Below are positions 59,701 through 64,000 of a DNA stretch of 64,000 nucleotides, piece after piece. How positions within the stretch are numbered: position 1 is the stretch's first letter; every line of letters starts with the position of its first letter. Made by a program: the position numbers and the translations under genes. The DNA is from Chrysaora quinquecirrha (taxonomy: Eukaryota > Cnidaria > Scyphozoa > Semaeostomeae > Pelagiidae): positions 208,695 to 272,694 of the forward strand of contig JACTAT010000309.1 of assembly GCA_014526335.1 (NCBI GenBank). Reading direction: 5' to 3'. The notes under the pieces are model-generated. The model searched no databases. It was not told the DNA's origin and worked only from the letters and a program-made list of their open reading frames with translations.

Positions 59701-62700
59701 CTAACCAACGGTTGAACAATAGAAAACGTGTAACAATACAAAGCATCTCAAGAATGCCATTAGGGCCATTGTCTCGGCCATTTATGCACAATTTGCGGTT
59801 AGTTGTTCACAATCGCGGCCTGCAAGCACTTTTGTCAATCTGGGGTCATGTGACAATTGTTCTACTCGCACAAGCTTGATTGCATGACTCATCCTTGTTT
59901 ACTTCATGGAACTGTAAAATTGCCACCTTGGTTTGGTAAATGACATTTCACGCATTTTCAACATTGATCAAAGAGTCTTGGCAAAGAGTGGCAATTTCAA
60001 AACAGTTTTCAAAACAAATCTTCATTATTATCATCCTCACCATGAAAAAATCGTCAAAATAATAATAATAATCATCATCATCATCGTCATTATCATCATC
60101 ATCATGATTACCATCACCATCATTGACGGTGTGGCTGTGGCAACATCTAAAGGAACGGCACCACCACCACAATCACCCCTACAACCATCACCACAATCAC
60201 CCTTATCACAACCACCACAACCACCCCTACCTTCAGCACCACAACCACCTCTACCACCACCACCACACCCACACTACCACCACAATCAACCCTACCAACC
60301 AACATCATGATCATCGTGGTCATCAACATCATCATCATAACCACCACCATTATCAACATAATCATTATCGTCATCGTTGTGCATACCGATAAACATCTTT
60401 CATCATTTGACCGAAATAGCTATATTCTACTTTTATATGCGTTTCAGGAATTTTGAACAGCCTAGATAGGTCAATCGCGGTCAATGACCAGGGTGAGGGG
60501 GTCGATAAGAACAAAAGATAATCTCGTGCCTAATCCGCCAACATGCGTGGTTTTTTTCTCATTGTTAGGCGAAGAATGTTTTAAGCGAGTCACACTTTTG
60601 TCCGGAGGTCTGGGGGATGATTCAATGCTTTTCTAAACTCTGCAAGCTTTGCAGTTTCCTTTTCAAAGCTATCATAACTGAAAGTCTTAATAATAGAAAC
60701 AGAAAGCAACAGTAAAGAATAAACTTATATTGAATTGAAATGATCTCACGAAGCATTTTAAACGCAACAGAAACTAGGTTGTTGAAGTTATTAATGATTT
60801 TCAAGGGTGCGTTATTTTTTCATATTTTGTCATTTTTTATTGATGCGCTCCAGTTTGTGAAGGTTATGTTGGATGTAACAAGAGAAGCAAGCCTTGCAGA
60901 AGGTAAAACACGTCAAACAAAATGAAATCGCTTCATAGATAAGATAAGCGATAAGTCATCGGCAGATTTTGTCCAGTCAGCAGTCAGTTGCAGTTGTGCA
61001 GCAGGTAACAAAATTTTTATTTAGACGTCACAATTATACGTGCTAGCTTCGAATATTTCCCACTCCTTTAAGTATCTATTAACTATCCAAACAACATAGC
61101 ATCCTGTTGCAGTATAGGAAACCAGTTTTTTTTAAAGAAAAGTGTCGGTACTGATAGTAAGGAAATTAGTGCCTCAGCTGTATTGATAGTTTCTTAAACT
61201 GATTAAGTAAAATTGAACAAACAAACTGGTAGATAATATCAAACCAAGATAATATCAAACCAAGATAAGATCAAATTCAGGAACAAACTCTGGTAGATAA
61301 TATCAAACAATGTACCAAAAACTTCATTGTGCAGGTTTAGTCAATCTTAAGGCAAAAGAAACATTACCAATACCCATATCACTGCATTCTCAATTTATTA
61401 GAGTGTATTATTTTGGTACATTGTTGCACCTCATCCGTTCTGTTTTTGCAAACGTAGAAGCAAACTAAAATAGTTTTTCTTTATAAAAAGAACGTATTGT
61501 TTTTGAAAGCTTTGGAAAAACCATGGATTTCGGGGGCTTTGTTAAAATTTTCGGTAAACTGCACAGAAAATGTTTCCTCGTATCGTTATCTTGGCATCTC
61601 GAGTTCGTCGGTTTTTGTTTTAAAGATGAACAATTCTGCAATTTTCTGGATTCAGAAGATTTTGGAAGCCCAATGCACCATTAGTTTCTCAAAACCCTTG
61701 AATTTGCTTTGATCCCTGAATGTGACGGAAAACAACCACTGTATTTAACTGCAATACACTCTCTTTTTATAAGAAAAATTTTAAGAACACGAGCCTGGAT
61801 TTTACCCAGATTTTAAGAACAAAATAAGAACAAGTCGAGGCTAGTCTTTTCAAACGCCATACGACAATCAGCTAAATATGAAAGTAAGACAGTCAGACTG
61901 AATGTAAAAAGCAAGCAAACAAAGAAATCAAAAGCATGCTGTAGTTTTAAACAAACCTAGTATCACTTCAGACATCCACTACAAAATATTGCTGTTTAAG
62001 TATCCAAAGAATTAAGAGCAGGTTAAGGACATTTCTGGCCCAAAAAGGCAACAACTAAAGAACAGCCATCCTCAATCGAAATTTCCTTGTTCTTATACAA
62101 AGAAAGAGTATACTGTGCGGACTTATTCATGCAACAAGTTAAACCACTTTCAATAAAACAAATGTAACAGAAGCGGAAATCTGATTGGTCAACCCGACAA
62201 ATCGAATTGATAAAATTGGTGGAAATTTTGCATCAGGTTATGTGCTGTAATCTTACTTTAAATCTCATAGGCTTCATTTTTATAAACTGTTCTTTATTAT
62301 GCAGCTTAAATTCTGTCTCTCTCTAGCTATGGAGTTCTTTTTATGTTAAGCTCCAAGTTAGCTTCGACTTCAGACACAGGATCAATTGTTTGGTTACTAT
62401 TTTTCCACTTGAATTTCCCGTGATGTCTTTATTAATAACATTTCCACACGCTGATATGACATAAAAAGATTTTCTTTACGACAGTAAACATGAACAAACC
62501 ACAGAAAAAAAAAACCAAAAATTATCAACAAAACATTATATTTCTATGAACTTAACGGCTAGAAAATTTCCTTTTCCTCAAACATGACGAGTCAAAAAAT
62601 GAATTTGTTAATAGTTCAATCGGGGAAAGCGAAGCATGGAAAGCGGTATTGGGTATTCGAAAGGGGTTAAGTTCCAAAATTCTTGTAGGAAGAATGCTTC

Positions 62701-63951
62701 TGCTAATATAATCTTAAAAAATGTTCAGAGAAATAGGTCGACTATACGTTTTCAAACAAATAGGTTTCAATACCATTCCCATCTTGCACTAGTAGAAGTA
62801 CAGTTCAACTTGAGCATAATACACTAATTACACTTACGTAACTTGCTTGTTTGCGTGCCATATATAACGTGCAGTTTATGACGACTGTTTCTGAAACAAC
62901 CTGGCTGTGAGACGGTTTTTTAATGTGACCAGTACTTACAAAGCACTCTAGCTGCTGTTTGTGATCTGGCAAAAGTTTTTGCTCGACAGATCCACAGATC
63001 ATATTTTCTGGCGAATTTCTTACTCTTGTAGCTATACTTCAAAAAGTAGTACTGGGATTTCTAGTACTTGGGTCGGAGACTGCTAAAGAATGTGAAACAA
63101 TTAATCTTTAAATGCATCTTTGCAGTTCAATTACCAACTTAGACAACACACATGGGGTTTATAGCAGCTATACTGAAGCCAAGTACAAAGTACAGTATAT
63201 ATATTAAAGATACAAAAGTAAAAGGTTAAGAAATTGCTAAGGAATTTTTACTACTCAAATTTGGCCGTCAGTTAAGGAGTGTTCAGTACTGAGCCTTAGC
63301 CGAACTTCCTTATAAAAATGCTTGTATTCTTTTAATTAAACTCCAATACACGTATTTTTTTATAAGAAACAAAAAATTGATCCAGTTCTAAAAGTTTCTT
63401 AAAATTTTCAGATTTTGAGCACTCGAAGGTTCTTAAGAGTTTCTTGAATATCCATATTGGCAACATTGTTATTCTATCATGATGTTCCAAACCCATTTTT
63501 TATCGTATTTGAAAGCATATGGTTCCTGTTTGTCTGTTTGTCACAGAAATGCTTTATTGCAGACGAAACACGGGAATTAAAAGAAAATTTTACTGTCTGA
63601 GGTGAAAAGTTTCCTACGTAAAAAATTTCTTGCCATTCGAGAGTTTTGGTTTCTTATAAAGAGTTTCTTATAAAAATACGTGTAATCCAATGTTGTTAGA
63701 GTATTCAGATAACAATCATGTTGAAATCGCGATTCTATGCCTTATTGAATACCCTTTCAACCTTTCTACTCAACTCATTAACTTTGATATATCATAATAC
63801 TTATGACCTGCGTTTGCGTACAGAACCAATCTGCGCGAAAGTGCGAATGCAAGGAGGGCAGTAATTTAAATGATAACCTACCTTTAAGGAAGAGGCCTAG
63901 AAGAAGGATTTCCAGCATCATGAATGTTGATTGCAGTTTACTTTTAAACAT
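32407..63951 (-). CDS. Ig-superfamily type I receptor: 13 Ig domains, TSP1, TM, tail
   Basis: Eighteen minus-strand exons: 63882-63951, 56908-57255, 54681-54988, 54060-54323, 53269-53571, 52240-52554, 50492-50791, 49706-50014, 48407-48715, 46951-47259, 45938-46240, 45011-45304, 42452-42621, 41995-42079, 34914-35159, 34343-34486, 33966-34059 and 32407-32767. All borders are GT-AG and nearly all junctions are phase 1, the pattern of shuffled extracellular modules. The product (about 1510 residues) has a signal peptide, a V-set-like domain, twelve more Ig domains, one thrombospondin type-1 repeat, one transmembrane helix and a tail of about 120 residues. Many NxS/T sites suggest heavy glycosylation. 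Ig plus TSP1 recalls UNC-5, but there is no ZU5 or death domain. Adhesion, guidance or self-recognition are possible roles; none is shown. Exon 3 carries a one-base deletion. No paralogue is named. Confidence 0.85.
32768..33965 (-). other. Ig receptor intron 17
   Basis: No coding exon or clear repeat recognised in about 1.2 kb. Confidence 0.45.
33966..34059 (-). CDS. Ig receptor exon 17: transmembrane helix
   Basis: It reads DTWAIVLYVLIPVLAVLCII then LFVWLANTRGCR: about 24 hydrophobic residues followed by Arg and Cys (stop-transfer, possible palmitoylation). It ends in phase 2 at GTGTGT. Confidence 0.9.
34343..34486 (-). CDS. Ig receptor exon 16: thrombospondin type-1 repeat
   Basis: It reads GDWTTWSRCNETCGMGYQL, RTRVCN, then KKECNGTCPG. 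The W-x-x-W-S-x-C-x-x-x-C-G-x-G core and six cysteines define a TSP1 repeat. One exon of 48 codons, phase 1-1. Confidence 0.92.
34487..34913 (-). other. Ig receptor intron 15
   Basis: Nothing recognised. Confidence 0.45.
34914..35159 (-). CDS. Ig receptor exon 15: thirteenth, membrane-proximal Ig domain
   Basis: Landmarks are KLNCTCNGYGIPSPIIYWTK and GRYHCHVQNTLAKAT. Short, like the exon 4 domain. Acceptor TTTTTCTAG, donor GTGAGT, phase 1-1. Confidence 0.87.
35160..35814 (-). other. Start of the 6.8-kb Ig receptor intron 14
   Basis: A 20-bp direct duplication (CTTGATTGACACTTCCGG twice) lies at about 35622-35660. Otherwise nothing recognised. Confidence 0.4.
35815..35960. mobile_element. Decayed partial SINE, same family as 50930-51160
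   Basis: TTCATTTACGGACCTTAGAA, AGCAGAGCTGCC and GTTACGACAAGATTGAATCC align in order with CTCATTTACCGACCTCGGAA, AGCAGCTGAGTTG and GTCCCGACGAGATTCGAACC of the better copy. The B-box has mutated (GATTGAATCC). Confidence 0.6.
37060..38546 (-). pseudogene. LINE reverse transcriptase frame
   Basis: The open frame contains NYRPVSVLPSTSKIFERIM, GFRKGYGTQHAL, LVLMDLSKAFDCLPHELL, GVPQGSVLGPLFF and the catalytic NYADDNTI, followed by a thumb region and a C-terminal SRLC-like Cys-containing segment. It ends at a stop at 37060. It is one frame away from the endonuclease part, so no single polypeptide can be translated. Coding on the same strand as the host Ig gene. Confidence 0.93.
38540..39955 (-). pseudogene. 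LINE endonuclease frame
   Basis: It starts MSIGHININSIPNKF and contains LLISETKIDNTFPD, GGGLLLYVNDDIPS, IGIYHPPNQDSKY, LIVLGDFNVEP and GLSDFHKLTATV, which are the catalytic blocks of an APE-type endonuclease, then a linker rich in Lys, Asn and Ile. It runs out of frame near 38540-38582 just before the conserved entry to the RT, where two one-base deletions are needed to explain the shift. Confidence 0.93.
40155..41051 (-). pseudogene. LINE ORF1 with SGNH/GDSL-type esterase domain, 5-prime truncated
   Basis: The frame is open from 41051 without an ATG until GDSM. It has a hydrophobic Phe-rich start, a duplicated KKHALPPT motif, a linker rich in His, Pro, Gln, Asn and Thr, then VVGDSMTKGLQPYK (block I Ser), SISGATTNDL (Gly block), GIIIHGGTNDLRE (Asn block) and SGLHLNKPGTSKLA (His block). 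It ends at TGA (40155-40157). Past the TGA the same frame stays open for about 60 codons towards the endonuclease, up to an A7 run at 39966-39972 where the frame shifts. Confidence 0.88.
41995..42079 (-). CDS. Ig receptor exon 14: C-terminal half of the split Ig domain
   Basis: It reads ESSSGVYYCTPINELGSGES then VTFILHVQ after a TTATCTAG acceptor, and ends in phase 1 at GTTTGT. Only 85 bases, so a pure ORF scan misses it. It supplies the strand F Cys for exon 13 and resembles exon 4. Confidence 0.85.
42452..42621 (-). CDS. Ig receptor exon 13: N-terminal half of an Ig domain
   Basis: Landmarks are VQISCKTDANPPVVRYNWTK and NGILLSES. It ends in phase 0 at CAG|GTATTG, splitting the domain between strands E and F. 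No other Ig domain here is split by an intron. Confidence 0.85.
42720..42918. repeat. Intronic repeat D, copy 1, left of a hAT insertion
   Basis: Shares TTTTTCGTCTGACACTCCTC, CTAAGGCGGAATTTATAACC, AGATGCGG, TGCATCAATCA and AACACCAATCA with 45460-45620. It resumes at 44027 after the hAT element (GGATACAG, then GAGAAAACGAACTCT matching GAGAAAATAAACTCT). Confidence 0.75.
42919..44018. mobile_element. 1.1-kb non-autonomous hAT-like element in Ig intron 12
   Basis: The left end is CAGTAGCGTAGCCAAGG and the right end CCATGGCTACGCCACTG, inverted with one mismatch, flanked by the 8-bp duplication GCTGGTCG (42911-42918 and 44019-44026). Poly-G/C tracts lie just inside both ends. No transposase is visible. 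Termini resemble those of the element at 21187-21795 (CAGTGGCGTA), so the two may be related. Confidence 0.88.
44027..45010 (-). other. Rest of Ig intron 12
   Basis: The tail of repeat D (to about 44090), then no recognised feature. Confidence 0.4.
45011..45304 (-). CDS. Ig receptor exon 12: Ig domain
   Basis: Landmarks are VSFECIVEGHPPPIVQWYKG and TAEYECKATNKAGSK. Phase 1-1. Confidence 0.9.
45478..45810. mobile_element. Repeat D, copy 2, with inverted arms of about 110 bp
   Basis: The left arm (TGACACTCGTCAGACTATAA ... CCAGATGCGGACC ... GAAGCTGGATTG) is the reverse complement of the right arm (TAATCCAGCTTCACC ... GGACCGCATCTGGG ... ACTCTGATGAGTGTCA). It is a MITE-like element in Ig intron 11 and provides the empty site for the hAT insertion in copy 1. 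A short fragment also lies at about 51530-51575. Confidence 0.75.
45938..46240 (-). CDS. Ig receptor exon 11: Ig domain
   Basis: Landmarks are YFLECLADANPMPVIQWLRD and HGVYQCNASNIIGSD. Phase 1-1. Confidence 0.9.
46260..46930 (-). other. Ig receptor intron 10
   Basis: No exon or clear repeat recognised. Confidence 0.45.
46951..47259 (-). CDS. Ig receptor exon 10: Ig domain
   Basis: Landmarks are ITLHCTVKSNPSATISWHYK and TGNYTCKATNEIET. I-set-like, phase 1-1. Confidence 0.9.
47415..48397. repeat. Hexanucleotide (TATTGA)n/(TATTGG)n array in Ig intron 9
   Basis: Almost 1 kb of TATTGA and TATTGG hexamers. At least three higher-order cycles repeat the order: a pure TTGATA block, then GATGCTTGTATATGTATTG, TTTTTGATATTGGTCTTTGT, GGGATTAGTATAAGTATTGG, then TATTGG/TATTTG blocks (near 47605, 47925 and 48165). 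A hexamer is two codons, so all frames stay open on both strands and produce long false proteins (Asn-Thr, Ile-Pro, Tyr-Trp or Ile-Gly). Confidence 0.97.
48407..48715 (-). CDS. Ig receptor exon 9: Ig domain
   Basis: Landmarks are IDLFCEFQSNPKAAAYWKGH and SGFYTCGANNSLGVS. Its GTGAGT donor (48401-48406) is followed within about ten bases by the hexanucleotide array that fills the next intron. Confidence 0.9.
48720..49700 (-). other. Ig receptor intron 8
   Basis: A poly-C tract lies near 49399-49413. No exon or named repeat recognised. Confidence 0.45.
49706..50014 (-). CDS. Ig receptor exon 8: Ig domain
   Basis: Landmarks are YTFVCAVRSNPVASISWLFN and FGNYTCVAKNDVGTT. Phase 1-1, clean TATTTAG acceptor and GTAAGT donor. 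Confidence 0.9.
50015..50491 (-). other. Ig receptor intron 7
   Basis: Nothing recognised. Confidence 0.4.
50492..50791 (-). CDS. Ig receptor exon 7: Ig domain
   Basis: Landmarks are TTLSCVVISQPLASLRWQKD and FGIFECIGLNEIGN. Cys, Trp and Cys are present. Phase 1-1. Confidence 0.9.
50930..51160 (-). mobile_element. tRNA-derived SINE
   Basis: Reading the minus strand from about 51160: TGGCTGTGTGGTCAAGGCG (A-box region), then GGGTTCGAATCTCG (B-box) at tRNA spacing, then a unique body and a 3-prime end with TTATATAAAGTCATTATTAT. A decayed relative is at 35815-35960. The head resembles that of the SINE at 3488-3828 only in the promoter boxes. Confidence 0.82.
51161..52239 (-). other. Rest of Ig receptor intron 6
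   Basis: Apart from a short repeat D fragment near 51530-51575, nothing is recognised. Confidence 0.4.
52240..52554 (-). CDS. Ig receptor exon 6: Ig domain
   Basis: Landmarks are VSWHCSAEGNPVASVSWTLN and SGILQCNASSSAGV, with an extended C'-D region. Phase 1-1. The open frame from an internal Met covers only its second half; the exon is defined by TTACAG at 52555 and GTAAGT at 52239. Confidence 0.88.
52555..53268 (-). other. Ig receptor intron 5
   Basis: Nothing recognised. Confidence 0.4.
53269..53571 (-). CDS. Ig receptor exon 5: Ig domain
   Basis: Landmarks are VPPLLES, SVNISCTFYGKPTPVVSWHK and HGVYTCIAQNAAGKN. I-set-like; the cysteines and Trp are intact. Phase 1-1. Confidence 0.9.
53679..53862. 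mobile_element. Small foldback element of the CCACNGTACTG family in Ig intron 4
   Basis: Perfect 18-bp inverted ends: TAACGTATGTGCAGTACA at the left and TGTACTGCACATACGTTA at the right. Inside are tandem units ACTGATGGTATCCCTCC and CCACCGCTGTACTG, the same words as in the array at 17313-17700, whose right end (TGTACTGCACATACATTA) matches this terminus with one change. Confidence 0.85.
54060..54323 (-). CDS. Ig receptor exon 4: short Ig domain
   Basis: Contains ITLTCQASALPVAFYQIYKD and GNYTCIPINTLGSGEADSLY. Both cysteines are present but the core Trp of strand C is replaced (YQIY). It is strikingly like the domain encoded by exons 13-14 (YYCTPINELGSGES), so the two share a recent ancestor. 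Confidence 0.88.
54681..54988 (-). CDS. Ig receptor exon 3: Ig domain with a one-base frameshift
   Basis: The exon opens RPQLTSSLQNETVTTEG, then TMHCTFQARPRPDIKWLK. The frame is lost at an A-run (TTTT at 54872-54875 on the plus strand) and resumes one base over with ILDSNRFVITSHVLG ... NAVFKCSADIPFG. The exon is 308 bases; 309 would keep phase 1-1 as in its neighbours. A single missing A explains everything. It may be a real mutation or an assembly error in a homopolymer. Confidence 0.85.
55000..56185 (-). other. Ig receptor intron 2, right-hand part
   Basis: The minus-strand frame at 55346-55591 has no Ig or other domain and lacks splice partners. No gene supported. Confidence 0.4.
56186..56601. 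mobile_element. Palindromic MITE (TACACCTTTTCAACTAAG ends)
   Basis: The left end TACACCTTTTCAACTAAGGG is mirrored by CTTAGTTGAAAAGGTGTA on the right. The centre around 56375-56400 (CGTGAAAAATGACTGAGGG ... CGATTTTTCACGG) continues the inversion, so the 416-bp element is close to one long hairpin. TA lies at both edges, as expected for a Tc1/mariner-type MITE. Confidence 0.8.
56908..57255 (-). CDS. Ig receptor exon 2: V-set-like domain without the disulfide cysteines
   Basis: The exon reads AVAKSFVTTPSSPTYAERGG, TASLNWTYSYHTQASFKKWY, ..., SLQDEGYIRFEV, ending NVT at GTAAGT. Strand B has LNW where Cys is expected, and strand F has IRF where YxC is expected, so the canonical disulfide is absent. 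The D-E-G-Y turn and core Trp remain. Start and end phases are 1. Confidence 0.82.
57760..58680 (+). pseudogene. Decayed non-LTR reverse transcriptase in Ig intron 1
   Basis: Fragments on the plus strand in several frames keep the order of an RT: a QAG(L) start, FIAFKKAFDRV, WFSTTVGVWQGCLLSPCLF, RSADDMDLIAGSREDE (the F/Y-A-D-D box with Ser for Phe), GMQIRAEKTKILVT, and in another frame TIVIATLLYGAESLTL. Stops and frameshifts are frequent. It is unrelated in sequence to the LINE at 36841-41051 and is opposite in orientation to the host gene. The clade is not assigned; RTE-like is possible. Confidence 0.85.
58681..59640 (-). other. Ig intron 1, unassigned part
   Basis: Nothing recognised. Confidence 0.4.
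59641..59987. repeat. Dispersed repeat, copy 2 (inverted relative to 2932-3240)
   Basis: It begins ATGTTCGAAGAATTCGAACA and ends ACATTGATCAAAGAGTCTTG, the reverse of the order at 2932-3240, with shared CCTGCAAGCACTTTTGTCAA and GGGGTCATGTGACAATTG. Confidence 0.75.
60050..60380. repeat. ATC/CCACAA simple-sequence region
   Basis: (ATC)n and (TCA)n runs, then CACCACAACCACCCCTACC-type repeats, then ATCATC again. All long frames here (His/Pro-rich or Val/Met-rich) are low-complexity artefacts. Confidence 0.9.
60460..60655. repeat. Dispersed repeat, copy 2 (partner at 8425-8630)
   Basis: CGGTCAATGACCAGGGTGAG, GAACAAAAGATAATCTCGTG, TTTTTTTCTCATTGTTAGGC and TTTTGTCCGGAGG follow the same order as at 8425-8630. 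Confidence 0.5.
60656..63346 (-). other. Ig intron 1, unassigned part
   Basis: A direct repeat ATATCAAACCAAGATAA occurs near 61235-61275. No exon or named repeat is otherwise recognised in about 2.7 kb. Confidence 0.4.
63347..63684. mobile_element. TACACG-type MITE, copy 3
   Basis: The left end is TACACGTATTTTTTTATAAG then AAAC; the right end is GTTTCTTATAAAAATACGTG then TA. The interior repeats TTTCTTA and TTCTTAA words. Same build as the copy at 1826-2233 but diverged in sequence. It lies about 200 bases inside intron 1 from Ig exon 1. Confidence 0.75.
63882..63951 (-). CDS. Ig receptor exon 1: signal peptide
   Basis: ATG at 63951 encodes MFKSKLQSTFMMLEILLLGL plus FLK, a basic start and hydrophobic core typical of a signal peptide, ending in phase 1 at GTAGGT. 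Phase matches exon 2, which lies 6.6 kb away. Its link to the gene is inferred from phase, strand and the need for a signal peptide. Confidence 0.72.
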
Positions 63952-64000
63952 CTTCGCTGAAATCTAGTCAACCTGATAAATCTAAACAATTAACTGCAGC

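Noticed and set aside
60050..60380. His/Pro-rich and Val/Met-rich frames
   Set aside because: Low-complexity triplet repeats read in several frames.

Overview
This is a metazoan nuclear contig. Protein genes are split into exons with GT-AG introns, the DNA is AT-rich, and roughly half of what I can identify is transposon or tandem-repeat DNA. tRNA-derived SINEs, non-LTR retrotransposons, hAT elements with 8-bp duplications and MITEs are all present. An invertebrate is certain in practice. A cnidarian is my best guess, from the style of the single-exon GPCR, the Ig receptor and the esterase-bearing LINE, but the sequence alone does not prove the phylum.

Layout. 1-730: degenerate (CTAA)n repeat. 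732-9850: mostly repeats (MITEs, a SINE, a foldback element, a hAT element) around one orphan first exon of a cytochrome P450 (3912-4134, minus). 9886-15880: a five-exon P450 gene on the minus strand with all hallmark motifs but one in-frame TGA. 16900-20780: tandem arrays, including a 100-bp satellite of about 23 copies. 21187-25702: a hAT-like element, then a rhodopsin-type GPCR (minus) whose first transmembrane segment is split by a 1.75-kb transposon. 26841-29670: a two-exon dimethylarginine dimethylaminohydrolase (plus), with large repeat arrays in and around it. 30680-31590: a TTGGCC-type minisatellite.

32407-63951 (minus) is one large gene that fills half the window. It has 18 exons that join in frame except for a one-base deletion in exon 3. 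They encode a signal peptide, 13 immunoglobulin domains, one thrombospondin type-1 repeat, one transmembrane segment and a cytoplasmic tail of about 120 residues. The tail has YxxI and YxxL motifs and a possible C-terminal PDZ ligand. The product would be about 1510 residues. Its introns hold a LINE with SGNH-esterase, endonuclease and reverse transcriptase regions nested in a long-TIR element, a hAT-like element, SINEs, a 1-kb hexanucleotide array, a decayed reverse transcriptase and several MITEs.

The protein genes look functionally unrelated: P450 for oxidation, DDAH for methylarginine and nitric oxide control, a GPCR, and an Ig adhesion or recognition receptor. DDAH and the Ig gene converge on the repeat-rich interval 29671-32306. 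The Ig receptor is the most interesting locus. A scattered family of elements built on a CCACNGTACTG motif, some of them true foldbacks, is the most interesting repeat signal.
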